Origin: a virus
DNA: 49,690 nucleotides
Virus record (IMG/VR): IMGVR_UViG_3300030406_003868
Coordinates: 1-49,690 of that record
Direction: 5' to 3' (one strand)
The notes beneath the pieces were generated by a model. The model worked only from the letters and a program-made list of their open reading frames with translations, searched no databases and was not told the origin of the DNA. A program made the translations under genes and the position numbers. This document shows, piece after piece, positions 10,456-17,784 of this stretch (position 1 is the first letter of the stretch; every line of letters begins with the position of its first letter).

Positions 10456-10548
10456 TTACTTACCTATTAACATCTCAACTATTTCCTTAAACTTTTCTAA
10501 ATCAGTTTTAGGTTTTTTTCTTGGTCTACCACGTTTTCTTTTTTTCAT
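10456..10548 (-). CDS. AT-hook microprotein, 30 aa
   Basis: The sequence begins MKKRKRGRPRKKPK, a textbook AT-hook (GRP core flanked by basic residues) that binds the minor groove of AT-rich DNA. A short amphipathic helix follows (LEKFKEIVEMLIGK). Its ATG overlaps the stop of the upstream gene as TGATG, a typical coupled start, which supports translation. It is the last gene of the early block. It could compact or mark the AT-rich phage DNA, or act on the host nucleoid. A second GRP-type microprotein is at 41693-41770 in the late block. The motif is clear; the role is inferred. Confidence 0.7.
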   Translation of the reverse strand: MKKRKRGRPRKKPKTDLEKFKEIVEMLIGK

Positions 10549-10967
10549 CAGATTCCCCACTTACTAAACGCTTTTAACATAACCTTTTTTAATTTATATG
10601 GATCACACCATCTTTTTGATGACATATGAGCCATCCAATCATAACGTTCTTCCCTTGTTAAACAAGTTCTTTTATCTATATGATAAAATTCATGTCCTTT
10701 AGGATTGTAAAATACAATGTAATTTCCTTTTACATCCATAGTTATACCATCTGTAGGAAGTTTCATATTTATTAATTCATTTCCTGATATAACTTTAAAG
10801 CTTTTTTCTGCTTCCAAAACATTCTCCTTTCTATATTTGTTGAAATGTTCTACTGCTTTTTTACTAGCCCATTCTGGATTAGTATCTGGTTGATTAATTA
10901 AAATTTCTAATATTGATTCTGCATTAGAAATTCTATCTATTAATTTATCTATTAACTCATTTGACAT
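10548..10967 (-). CDS. Hypothetical early protein, 139 aa
   Basis: A good ribosome site (AAAGGAGACCAG) precedes the ATG at 10967. The N-terminal half is acidic and helical and contains an Asn-Pro-Glu-Trp segment. The C-terminal half is more basic, with aromatic and cysteine residues (KGHEFYHIDKRTCLTREER, SSKRWCDPYK). I recognise no family. It follows the radical SAM gene by 10 bases and is coupled to the AT-hook gene downstream, so it belongs to the end of the early operon. It is probably a soluble cytoplasmic protein; nothing further can be said from sequence alone. Confidence 0.65.
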   Translation of the reverse strand: MSNELIDKLIDRISNAESILEILINQPDTNPEWASKKAVEHFNKYRKENVLEAEKSFKVISGNELINMKLPTDGITMDVKGNYIVFYNPKGHEFYHIDKRTCLTREERYDWMAHMSSKRWCDPYKLKKVMLKAFSKWGI

Positions 10968-10977
10968 CTGGTCTCCT

Positions 10978-11838
10978 TTAAAATATATACCTTATTTCTT
11001 GCCAAGGTATTTGTTTATTATGATTTTCTAAGAATTTATTTATATACATACGTTTTGCTTGGTATCTATATCTAATATTTACACCACCATATTGTGATAT
11101 TTTTCTTTCTTGTAATCTAGGTTCCCATAAAAAGCCTTCTCCTTTAACATTGTGTATTATGTTATATTCATGCATTTTCTCATTATGTGTTAAAAATATG
11201 CATTCTGCTTTTACATAAGGCTTTATGCTTGGGTCTACTATTTTATCTACTAATTTAAATAAATCTCTATAATCTTCTTTATGATTGTCATACATTATTA
11301 TTGGAGAATAATTTATATGCACATCATATCCAGCTTCATAGAAATCATTTATTGCTTTTATTCTATCTACAATTTTACTTGTACCAGGCTCTAATTTGTC
11401 TGATAATGATTGTGGCATAAGACTAAATCTTATTCTAATCTTTCTGTTAGGATCATAATTTAACAAATCTTTGTTTACATATTTTGTAGCAGCTGTACCC
11501 ATAGCTTTTTCGTGGTATTTAAAGTAATCAAATATTAAATACCAATTATGGTAATCAGCATGCAATACAAAATCTTCGTTACAACTAAAATCATATGTAT
11601 AATACTCTTCATGTGTTTGATTAGGCTCTTTAGGCCAAGACAATCCTTCACAATGTTTTTCTATAGCTATTAATAAATCTTCAGGGTTTTTAGCTATTGT
11701 TAACCCAGAAGGTAAATGTCTTCTCATATAGCAATAAGAGCATTTATACATACATCCAAAGCCAAAACTTGGCGTTATATAATCACTGCTTCTACCAGAT
11801 TCTCTGATAATCATAGCCTTTCTATTTACATATCTCAT
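10978..11838 (-). CDS. Radical SAM protein, spore photoproduct lyase-like
   Basis: The start is set at ATG 11838: AAGGA lies about 8 bases upstream and the ATG overlaps the previous stop as TAATG. The frame is open 19 codons further up but would overlap the neighbour. Residues 29-36 hold CMYKCSYC, the CxxxCxxC that binds the 4Fe-4S cluster and S-adenosylmethionine. FGFGC before it and CYMRRH after it match the spore photoproduct lyase (SplB) branch. Length (286 aa) fits a catalytic core without the longer N-terminus of bacterial SplB. Known members reverse UV-made thymine lesions with a 5'-deoxyadenosyl radical. In a phage this could protect or modify DNA, or act on tRNA. Family is fairly sure, substrate unknown. 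Confidence 0.8.
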   Translation of the reverse strand: MRYVNRKAMIIRESGRSSDYITPSFGFGCMYKCSYCYMRRHLPSGLTIAKNPEDLLIAIEKHCEGLSWPKEPNQTHEEYYTYDFSCNEDFVLHADYHNWYLIFDYFKYHEKAMGTAATKYVNKDLLNYDPNRKIRIRFSLMPQSLSDKLEPGTSKIVDRIKAINDFYEAGYDVHINYSPIIMYDNHKEDYRDLFKLVDKIVDPSIKPYVKAECIFLTHNEKMHEYNIIHNVKGEGFLWEPRLQERKISQYGGVNIRYRYQAKRMYINKFLENHNKQIPWQEIRYIF

Positions 11839-12035
11839 TATTTTATCCTTTTTGTTTTTGACCAATTTTTTTTGCCTGTCTCTCTTTGAGCGCATTTTTC
11901 ACAAATAATTAGGTCGGTTTTGTAATCTTTAGGGTATAAATTTTTAAACAATAATACATATTGATAGGCATGTTTTCCTGTGTATTTACTACAAGTATCA
12001 CATTGTTTATTTATATATCCTAAATATTTTATCAT
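11838..12035 (-). CDS. Zinc-finger-like microprotein, 65 aa
   Basis: Two cysteine pairs, CDTC near residue 12 and CEKC near residue 48, are spaced as in a small zinc ribbon. The C-terminus is basic (RETGKKNWSKTKRIK). There is no clear ribosome site, and the gene starts only 8 bases after a GC-rich structured element (12044-12123), which might control its translation. Its stop overlaps the radical SAM start by one base, so the two are probably made together; it may be a partner or regulator of that enzyme. Specific function is unknown. Confidence 0.6.
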   Translation of the reverse strand: MIKYLGYINKQCDTCSKYTGKHAYQYVLLFKNLYPKDYKTDLIICEKCAQRETGKKNWSKTKRIK

Positions 12036-12043
12036 TTAATTAT

Positions 12044-12123
12044 AAAGCAGGCAGCTTATTGAAAGTGTGCGAATGCACTTGTGTAGCGTTCATTCAAGGC
12101 GATAAAAGGAGCGTGCCTGCTTT
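12044..12123 (-). ncRNA. Candidate structured RNA, stem-closed and GC-rich
   Basis: A perfect 10-bp inverted repeat (AAAGCAGGCA at 12044-12053, TGCCTGCTTT at 12114-12123) encloses 60 bases. Inside is a smaller hairpin, GTGC-ATTC-GCAC on the - strand. G+C is about 46% against about 30% around it, a usual mark of structured RNA in AT-rich genomes. No open frame with a ribosome site fits. It is not a tRNA: no T-loop GTTCRA and no cloverleaf. It lies between two early - strand genes, with similar elements at 19674-20213. Class and function are unknown. Confidence 0.45.
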
Positions 12124-12127
12124 AATT

Positions 12128-12334
12128 TTAATAATCGTACTTTATATGATTGTTAATCAAAAAGTTTCTAATCCACCAACATCTACCATTGTCAGATGCC
12201 ATATCAGCCATCTTTAATAATCTTTGATGTGTAGTGTATTTATGGTAAGGTTTAGTATATATATACGGCTTTCTTTCTTTATGAATCTTTACTCCGCTTT
12301 TAGCCACCTTACTCATTTTGGTTAATGTTATCAT
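12128..12334 (-). CDS. Hypothetical basic early protein, 68 aa
   Basis: The ATG at 12334 overlaps the HNH gene stop as ATGA, and AAGGAG lies about 10 bases upstream, so it is coupled. The product is basic and rich in Tyr, Lys and His (KERKPYIYTKPYHKYTT), with a Trp-Trp pair near the middle and no cysteine pairs for zinc binding. No family is recognised. The charge would fit a nucleic-acid-binding accessory protein of the early region, but this is only a guess from composition. Confidence 0.55.
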   Translation of the reverse strand: MITLTKMSKVAKSGVKIHKERKPYIYTKPYHKYTTHQRLLKMADMASDNGRCWWIRNFLINNHIKYDY

Positions 12335-12789
12335 TTATAATTGTCTCCTTTCGATAACTTTCTTAATATATATTTCTGCATTTCTTTTGGTTGACGTTTT
12401 ATCCATTTTAATAATCGTTTAAAATCTTTATCAGATAAGTTTCCTTTTCTAGTATTACATCTTCTACATATTAATTGAAGATTGTCTGGAGTGCTATCCC
12501 CACCGTGTGAAATAGGGTGTATATGATCACAAACAATATTAGACACTGTAAGAGTAACGTTACAATAGCAACAATTTTTGCCATAAGATTTATGTAAAAT
12601 CTCTCTAATTTGTTCCAAAGTAATTTTAAATACGGTATCATAATCTCTGCTCCTTCTTTTTAATGATGTTCTAAGATTGGAAGATTTTTTCATTATTTTA
12701 TGGAAAATTCTTTTCCAGTGATTCTTATGCAATCGCATTAGCTTACGTTTGAATCGACTTTCCCAGTATTTTGTTATTTTATTAGCCAT
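12331..12789 (-). CDS. HNH endonuclease
   Basis: A basic N-terminal 60 residues is followed by a compact HNH domain: NCCYC (Cys73, Cys76), DHIHPIS (Asp88, His89), then N103 and ICRRCN (Cys108, Cys111, Asn112). The four cysteines would bind structural zinc and the His/Asn set the catalytic metal; HNH enzymes cut DNA. It is free-standing, not inside an intron or another gene, so it may be a homing nuclease, an early host-DNA nuclease or a packaging helper. The usual packaging HNH sits next to the terminase, but this one is in the early block. The start has no clear Shine-Dalgarno site and follows a long hairpin, so control by that structure is possible. Confidence 0.85.
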   Translation of the reverse strand: MANKITKYWESRFKRKLMRLHKNHWKRIFHKIMKKSSNLRTSLKRRSRDYDTVFKITLEQIREILHKSYGKNCCYCNVTLTVSNIVCDHIHPISHGGDSTPDNLQLICRRCNTRKGNLSDKDFKRLLKWIKRQPKEMQKYILRKLSKGDNYK

Positions 12790-12795
12790 ATTTAA

Positions 12796-12830
12796 AGACA
12801 GAGGAAGGTACGCTGTGCCTCCCTCTATCT
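12796..12830 (-). terminator. Long hairpin before the HNH gene (terminator or attenuator)
   Basis: A 16-position stem (12796-12811 with 12815-12830) has two mismatches and one G-U pair around a three-base loop. On the - strand it is followed by TTTAAAT and then the HNH ATG. It could be a weak terminator between the 64-residue gene and HNH, an attenuator, or a shield on the HNH start, which has no visible ribosome site of its own. Confidence 0.5.
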
Positions 12831-12878
12831 AAAAATTACACAATAACTATCTATATATACAAGATATATTAATGTATT

Positions 12879-13073
12879 CTAAGATTCGGCATATGTAGTA
12901 TATACCTTTACTTTATCGTACTTACTAAAAGTTATAGTAAATCCAAAATTAAATAAAGTTATATTCATCATTATGAAAGAACCATTATCGTCTGATGATT
13001 TCATAATACCAAATATTAGTTTTTTGAAAAAGGTTAGTTCTATTGAGTTATTACTTTTATTTATTTTTATCAA
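12879..13073 (-). CDS. Hypothetical protein, 64 aa, TTG start
   Basis: The frame begins with TTG at 13073, overlapping the TGA of the Gp157-like gene, and has no ATG until residue 24. A coupled non-ATG start is the best fit. The product alternates hydrophobic and polar residues (ITLFNFGFTITFSKYDKVK), suggesting a small beta-sheet protein, and ends TTYAES. No motif is recognised. About 50 bases of spacer and a long hairpin separate it from the HNH gene, so it may close a transcription unit. Confidence 0.55.
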   Translation of the reverse strand: MIKINKSNNSIELTFFKKLIFGIMKSSDDNGSFIMMNITLFNFGFTITFSKYDKVKVYTTYAES

Positions 13074-13603
13074 CTTCTTCTTACCCTTTCTACAAGAGAT
13101 ATTTTAAGACCAGGTATTTCTTTCCCTTGTTTATGTGCTTCAATGGCATCTTTTCGAGCTAACTTTCTATCAATATCTTCAACCATTTTGATTTTTAAGT
13201 AGTCTTTTGGACATTCTATTTCATTAACATCTACAGGTCCATATGTTTCATATAGTTTATATTTAGCTGTATTTGTTTCGAATACACCATCCTTTCCTAC
13301 TTCTTTAATTACGACAGGTAGTATGTAATTATTAAAATACTTTTTAGCATTTTCTATAGCTTTTTTTCGTTTTCTTAATCGTGTTATTTCCTTTGATATC
13401 AGATCTTCTTCAGCTTTTACTAATGCTAATTTTTTATCCATTTCCATTACTACTATATCTACTTTATCTATTTTTTGTCGTATTTCTTTTTTTATTTCCT
13501 GTAACGCTAAATCACATTCTCTCCTTTCTTCTACTGATTCAGCGTACTCTCTTTTAATTTCTATGTCAATATGCTTACCTACAAGATCTTTTGTAGTTGC
13601 CAT
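13070..13603 (-). CDS. Siphovirus Gp157-like protein
   Basis: The 177 residues are mostly a long charged coiled coil (residues about 10-110, many Glu/Lys/Arg heptads). A short C-terminal beta region follows with PKDYLKIK and a final basic tail after GKEIPGLKISLVER. That layout, and the PxxYL ... KxGxxxPG pattern, match the Gp157 family found beside single-strand annealing and replication genes in many phages. The molecular role is not firmly known. Its ATG overlaps the stop of the Arc-like gene by one base (TAATG). Its position among primase-helicase, SSB and Sak4-like genes supports a replication or recombination accessory role. Confidence 0.7.
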   Translation of the reverse strand: MATTKDLVGKHIDIEIKREYAESVEERRECDLALQEIKKEIRQKIDKVDIVVMEMDKKLALVKAEEDLISKEITRLRKRKKAIENAKKYFNNYILPVVIKEVGKDGVFETNTAKYKLYETYGPVDVNEIECPKDYLKIKMVEDIDRKLARKDAIEAHKQGKEIPGLKISLVERVRRS

Positions 13604-13779
13604 TATGACGCTCCATTCATATGATTATTATAAGCTTCATCTTCTATTATAGCTGTTAAAATATCATATTTAACTTGGCTTTTTATAGACCTCATTTGAT
13701 TTTTAGCTCTTTCTTTAATAATCATATACTCATCTTCTGTAAATGATATATTTACATTATGCTGTTTGTTGTTTGGCAT
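13603..13779 (-). CDS. Arc-type ribbon-helix-helix regulator, 58 aa
   Basis: A strong AAGGAG lies 5-6 bases before the ATG at 13779, which is inside the last codons of the primase-helicase gene (23-base overlap). The sequence has a short beta strand (HNVNISFTEDEY) followed by two helices (KERAKNQMRS and VKYDILTAIIEDEA), the ribbon-helix-helix pattern of Arc/CopG/MetJ repressors. Such dimers bind operator DNA with the paired beta strands. It may repress the early promoters, for example at the inverted repeat 21795-21812, but that target is a guess. It is the only DNA-binding regulator of this kind seen in the window. Confidence 0.7.
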   Translation of the reverse strand: MPNNKQHNVNISFTEDEYMIIKERAKNQMRSIKSQVKYDILTAIIEDEAYNNHMNGAS

Positions 13780-15562
13780 TTACTCTCCTTAATCTAAATG
13801 ACGGTGTCCATTCAAGTTCTATATCTTCAAATAAATCACCATCGCTATTTTTATACATACTAACTTTCTTAATCTTTGAATCAGATTGACCATTTATACC
13901 GATAACTTTTCTTGATGCATTTTCTATAGCACCTGAACCTTTACCAGCATATAAATCAAGAACTTTGTTACGAGAATAATCTCTTGCTACTTGAGATATT
14001 TGTATAACTATTATATCCATGTTAACAGCCATGCTACTTAATGAATGCGAAATATATCTAATTTGTTCGTATTCACCTTTGTATGCTACTGGTGTTTGCA
14101 TTAAATCTATATAGTCTATTACAACACATTTAGGCTGTATTTCTCTAACTTTGTCTCTTACTTGATCTATTGTAGGTGATATGGTTTGTATAACTAAATG
14201 ATCTAACTTATCTTTGTTTCGCTCATACGTTGTATCAAAAGATTTGTTAACTTCCCATTTAGATTTACCTGATACAATTTGCATATTACGTCTATGCATA
14301 TACCAATCTGACAACTCTAACGATAAAAATAATGTAGGCATTGTAGGGCCATCTATTTCATCTGTCATAGTATTATAACCTAATGCTATATTTTGCGCTA
14401 AAGTTGTTTTATTTGCACCTGTTGGTCCAAAAATTGTAACTAACTCGCCAGGATATATATTTAAATCTTTGTCGTGTATACCTAATGTATGACCAAGATT
14501 AAATGTTTTACCTGTAAAGTCTGTTGTCAATCTTTTAACTAATTCACCTTGCAACTCTTCTGCTGATTTTATATCCACAAGATAATCCTTCCTTTTAAAA
14601 TATATGCATTTAGTATGACATACTTCTTTTAGCAAGGAATCGTTGCATCCATAACAATATTGTCCTCTATAAACAGATTCTACTTGTTGTAGTATTTTTT
14701 CTTCTTCAAGACTATTATTGTTCCATTCTAGCAGTGCTGCTTTTGTTGCTTTTGAGGGTATGCCATTACGTCTAAAATGACTAGCTATTCTAAGCAAAGT
14801 ATTATGTCTGGTGCCTTGTTGTGGTCCTCTTTTATACAAAGTTTGTACACAAGGTACAACCGTATTTGGTTCTCTAACTTGTGATAACTCTCTTGTTGAA
14901 GGAACTGATTTTTGAATGTATTTTTTAAGTTCACCATTAGCTTCTAAAGCGCCATATTGAAAATCATTTCTAGGAGTTTCTGCTAACTTATGTATATCTT
15001 TATAAGACAATTGCATTAATTCTGCTATTGTAATAGGTATTTTATACATTCCTGTTTTATGATTTATTGTATGTGCAACTCTATAAATAGATGATCTCAT
15101 ATATACTGCAGGATCACATACACCATTCAAAACACCTTTCATTGTGTTTTTAACTATATAGGGCAAGTCTTTTGAATTATCAAAATCAAATAAATCTTCT
15201 GATAATAATATATGATAACCACTACCACTAAAGAATGGTTGCATAGCATAATCAGGTACATCATAATCTGTCATAAGTGTATTGCATACATCTATAGCAT
15301 TTCTTAATGTCTGATCGTGACTATTGTCTTGTTTATCAATATCAACAAGTAAATGTCCTATGTATCTTGTTCCAAAATAATCTTTTATACTACCTATCTT
15401 TCTCATATGTGTATAAACTTCTTTATCATATAGATAATGTGAACGATACAAAGCTCTATTTTCTTGTTTTGCTTGCTCTAATACATTAGGCAATTGAGTT
15501 AAAGGTATGAGCGTCCCCCTTGACGAGGGATGCCCATACGCTATTTCAATTAACTTTTCCAC
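13757..15562 (-). CDS. Primase-helicase (AEP primase fused to DnaB/RecA-fold helicase)
   Basis: The 601 residues hold, in order, an archaeo-eukaryotic-type primase domain, a linker, and a RecA-fold helicase. The primase has metal pair VDID (Asp74, Asp76) and the SGSGYH motif at 112-117. The linker has a CxxC-x8-CxxxC set (303, 306, 315, 319) that could bind zinc or iron-sulfur. The helicase has a P-loop at 379-387 (GPTGANKTT) and a Walker B VVIDYIDLM at about 475-485. The P-loop has Asn where Gly normally precedes the Lys, an unusual change; the rest of the fold looks intact. It should prime and unwind at the phage fork. It overlaps the SSB-like gene at the start and the Arc-like gene at the end. 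With no phage polymerase seen, it would have to recruit the host enzyme. Confidence 0.85.
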   Translation of the reverse strand: MEKLIEIAYGHPSSRGTLIPLTQLPNVLEQAKQENRALYRSHYLYDKEVYTHMRKIGSIKDYFGTRYIGHLLVDIDKQDNSHDQTLRNAIDVCNTLMTDYDVPDYAMQPFFSGSGYHILLSEDLFDFDNSKDLPYIVKNTMKGVLNGVCDPAVYMRSSIYRVAHTINHKTGMYKIPITIAELMQLSYKDIHKLAETPRNDFQYGALEANGELKKYIQKSVPSTRELSQVREPNTVVPCVQTLYKRGPQQGTRHNTLLRIASHFRRNGIPSKATKAALLEWNNNSLEEEKILQQVESVYRGQYCYGCNDSLLKEVCHTKCIYFKRKDYLVDIKSAEELQGELVKRLTTDFTGKTFNLGHTLGIHDKDLNIYPGELVTIFGPTGANKTTLAQNIALGYNTMTDEIDGPTMPTLFLSLELSDWYMHRRNMQIVSGKSKWEVNKSFDTTYERNKDKLDHLVIQTISPTIDQVRDKVREIQPKCVVIDYIDLMQTPVAYKGEYEQIRYISHSLSSMAVNMDIIVIQISQVARDYSRNKVLDLYAGKGSGAIENASRKVIGINGQSDSKIKKVSMYKNSDGDLFEDIELEWTPSFRLRRVNAKQQTA

Positions 15563-16200
15563 TATAGTTGATTAACTACGCTTCCTTCAACATTATTTGG
15601 AGTTCCTGTTTGCACTTTATCTGCTCCCATAACACCATTAACTTGATCTGGACTAGCTTCTTTAATAAAGTTATTTTTCTTTAAATACTCTATTCTATCT
15701 TTTATAAAAGCCATTCCTTCATTCGTGTTTCTTTGAATGTAATGATGTATTTTTGTGTAGATTTGAGCTTGATTAGGTTGCTTTGGTGCTTCTCTGTAAA
15801 TATAACCTAATAAGTTCATTTCAGGATCATCAATAGGTCCAGGCGATAATTTATCATTTAATACTTCGCCTATATTATTGATTATGTTGCCATCTGCATC
15901 TTCAAATTGACCTTTAGCATTGACACCACCATCAAATCCTATAATATCAAATACATGATACATTCTTTTTAAGAAACTTGATTCTTTTAATGTTCCATCT
16001 AACTCTTTATCAAAAGAACCAGCAAGATACATTGTTCTTGGGTATTGACTACCTTCTATCTTCATTTCAAATGCAAGATATAAATCAGCCCATTCATAGT
16101 TATCAGTTTTATCTGTAACTGAATGAATACCCATTTGTTTGTATCCTAACCAATCACCACTACTACTACTATCTTTTGCTTCTGGTTTAAATAAAGCCAT
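15562..16200 (-). CDS. Putative single-stranded DNA-binding protein
   Basis: The 212 residues start with a Ser-rich segment, followed by beta-rich sequence (NYEWADLYLAFEMKIEG, RTMYLAGSFDKE) like the OB-type SSBs of many phages, and an extended polar tail ending SVVNQL. It lies four bases after the Sak4-like ATPase stop and shares one base with the primase-helicase start, the normal phage order of ATPase, SSB, primase-helicase. That order is the main support, because no sharp motif defines the family. It should coat ssDNA during replication and recombination. Confidence in the gene is high, in the function moderate. Confidence 0.65.
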   Translation of the reverse strand: MALFKPEAKDSSSSGDWLGYKQMGIHSVTDKTDNYEWADLYLAFEMKIEGSQYPRTMYLAGSFDKELDGTLKESSFLKRMYHVFDIIGFDGGVNAKGQFEDADGNIINNIGEVLNDKLSPGPIDDPEMNLLGYIYREAPKQPNQAQIYTKIHHYIQRNTNEGMAFIKDRIEYLKKNNFIKEASPDQVNGVMGADKVQTGTPNNVEGSVVNQL

Positions 16201-16203
16201 ATT

Positions 16204-17064
16204 TTACTTCTCCTTGTATTTAGTTATTTCGTTTACTATTTCTTTATAGTCAAAAGGTAAATCTTTTTGAGCTAATGGTTTTAACCTACTACCGACAGTT
16301 CTTTCGTCATATGATTTAAATGATATCATATAATTATCAGAATCTTTTTCTACAGTAGTATAACCTATAACATCTGCTTTAGCAGTTAAACTATAAGCAA
16401 GTCCTCTAGGTAGTTCTGGTGATAACTGAGCTTTTCCGTCTGTTATCGTAGTAGTTTTGCTATGACTAATAAGAACTAGGTTACCACCTACTTTCTTCAT
16501 TAGTTTTTGCAATCTTACTATTATGTCTAGATTATTTCGTCTAGCCATCCCCCAATCTGTACCCCATTGGCCTTGACCCATAGCGTCTATTTCTAGCTCT
16601 TTGATTACTTTCTGTTCTATCCATTTGTTTATTTGATCAATTGTATCTACTACAACTGTATCATAAGGTAATTCATTCCACTTTGTTTCTAACCATTGTA
16701 GAATTTCTCCAAAAGAATATACTTCCATTGGTTTACCTTTGTTTTCACCACTTCTATAATAGTAACCTCTTTTATCAGGTGGTGTAACAACATATTGTGG
16801 TTGCCCATTCTTCAATACTTGTTTACCATCTTTTGTTAAAGGTTCTATTGGTTGATTTAAATCAGTAACTGTAACGGTGTTTGCACCTTCTACAAAATCA
16901 CTGCCTAAATCAGTATCTATTAAAAGAACTCCATCACTACCTTTTGGACTCCACTTGGATGCTTGTGTTGTTTTGCCAGTCTTTGGCTGGCCTATTATAT
17001 ACCAAGTTATACCTCCAGGTAATGCTTTCCAATCGTTCTTTACCTTATTTACTTTAATATCCAT
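16204..17064 (-). CDS. Sak4-like RecA-fold ATPase
   Basis: A P-loop GQPKTGKT is at residues 25-32, a Walker B VVVDTIDQI lies near the middle, and a later LVLISHSKT strand ends with a polar residue, the pattern of the RecA-fold 'AAA_24' ATPases that include phage Sak4 recombinases. The length (286 aa) suits this group. Known members promote single-strand annealing with their own SSB, which is encoded immediately downstream here. The ATG at 17064 is preceded by AGGAG. It could also serve as a helicase loader, but the SSB neighbour favours recombination. Confidence 0.75.
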   Translation of the reverse strand: MDIKVNKVKNDWKALPGGITWYIIGQPKTGKTTQASKWSPKGSDGVLLIDTDLGSDFVEGANTVTVTDLNQPIEPLTKDGKQVLKNGQPQYVVTPPDKRGYYYRSGENKGKPMEVYSFGEILQWLETKWNELPYDTVVVDTIDQINKWIEQKVIKELEIDAMGQGQWGTDWGMARRNNLDIIVRLQKLMKKVGGNLVLISHSKTTTITDGKAQLSPELPRGLAYSLTAKADVIGYTTVEKDSDNYMISFKSYDERTVGSRLKPLAQKDLPFDYKEIVNEITKYKEK

Positions 17065-17184
17065 AATACTCCTGTAATTATTATTTTAGGTTTATTTTAG
17101 GGACAGCAATCCCCTTATTGTAATACTTTTTGGGGATAAACTGATGTTAATATACAAATAAAATAGTATATTATCCTAATTGTA
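17065..17184 (-). other. Intergenic spacer with a small stem
   Basis: This 120-base gap is larger than usual in the early block. It holds a 6-bp inverted repeat (ATCCCC 17109-17114, GGGGAT 17132-17137) around 17 bases, and an AT-rich part near 17150-17184 that might contain a promoter for the ATPase-SSB-primase group. I found no convincing -35/-10 pair. Nothing else is seen. Confidence 0.25.
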
Positions 17185-17775
17185 TTATTTAATTTTTTCA
17201 TAAATATGAGTTATGTTATTGCTGTTATCGTAACATTTTAAACAATCTATACAAGATCCAAAACAGTTAGTTTTATCATCTTGTTTGCTTTGAACAATAA
17301 ATATTTTGTCAAAATGTTTTGGTAACTTACTATTTCCGTCTACATCTTCTTCTGAATAAACAAGGATTAAGTTTTTTGGTTTTCCTGTAGCTTTAATTGC
17401 TTTCCAGGCTAATGTTTTCCTTTTTGTCCATAATGCAAATGTAGTTTTAGGTGCAAGTCTGCATATTTTGAATAAATTAATAGTATGATTAAGGTTAATT
17501 AGTTCTCCGTGTGCAGAAAATCTTACATATAAAGCATTTGGTGGCTTTGGTAAGTATTCTGATGGGTGAACTTTTTTGCTTAAAAATTCTCCATACTTTC
17601 TAAATGCTGGATCAGCAGTTTTTCTAAAAGTTTTAAGCATGTTAATACTATAACAACTTCCGCAAATACTACCAGGTTTTTTACTCATAGCTTTGCAGAA
17701 GCTGTTATTTAGTGGAGATGTATTTAAGCCAGGGATACCTTTCAATTTACCTGTCATTATACTATATTTTACCAT
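17185..17775 (-). CDS. GP88-like cysteine-rich protein, 196 aa
   Basis: AAGGAG precedes the ATG at 17775. The N-terminus has a conserved-looking NSFCKAM and SICGSCYS, and the C-terminus has NCFGSCIDCLKCYD, giving six or more cysteines placed for metal or iron-sulfur binding. The middle (ALYVRFSAHGEL, FALWTKRK) recalls the phage 'gene product 88' family, which looks like a small barrel with Cys ligands and has no settled function. A radical SAM-like role has been suggested by the cysteine pattern, but I see no standard CxxxCxxC here. It is an early gene, transcribed just before the ATPase. Confidence 0.55.
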   Translation of the reverse strand: MVKYSIMTGKLKGIPGLNTSPLNNSFCKAMSKKPGSICGSCYSINMLKTFRKTADPAFRKYGEFLSKKVHPSEYLPKPPNALYVRFSAHGELINLNHTINLFKICRLAPKTTFALWTKRKTLAWKAIKATGKPKNLILVYSEEDVDGNSKLPKHFDKIFIVQSKQDDKTNCFGSCIDCLKCYDNSNNITHIYEKIK

Positions 17776-17784
17776 AGCATCTCC

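Noticed and set aside
11839-11895. Longer radical SAM start at 11895
   Set aside because: It would overlap the zinc-finger gene by 58 bases with no ribosome site, while ATG 11838 has AAGGA and a TAATG coupling.
12044-12830. Group I intron with the HNH nuclease as its homing gene
   Set aside because: No conserved P/Q/R/S core elements seen and no split gene on either side; HNH is treated as free-standing.
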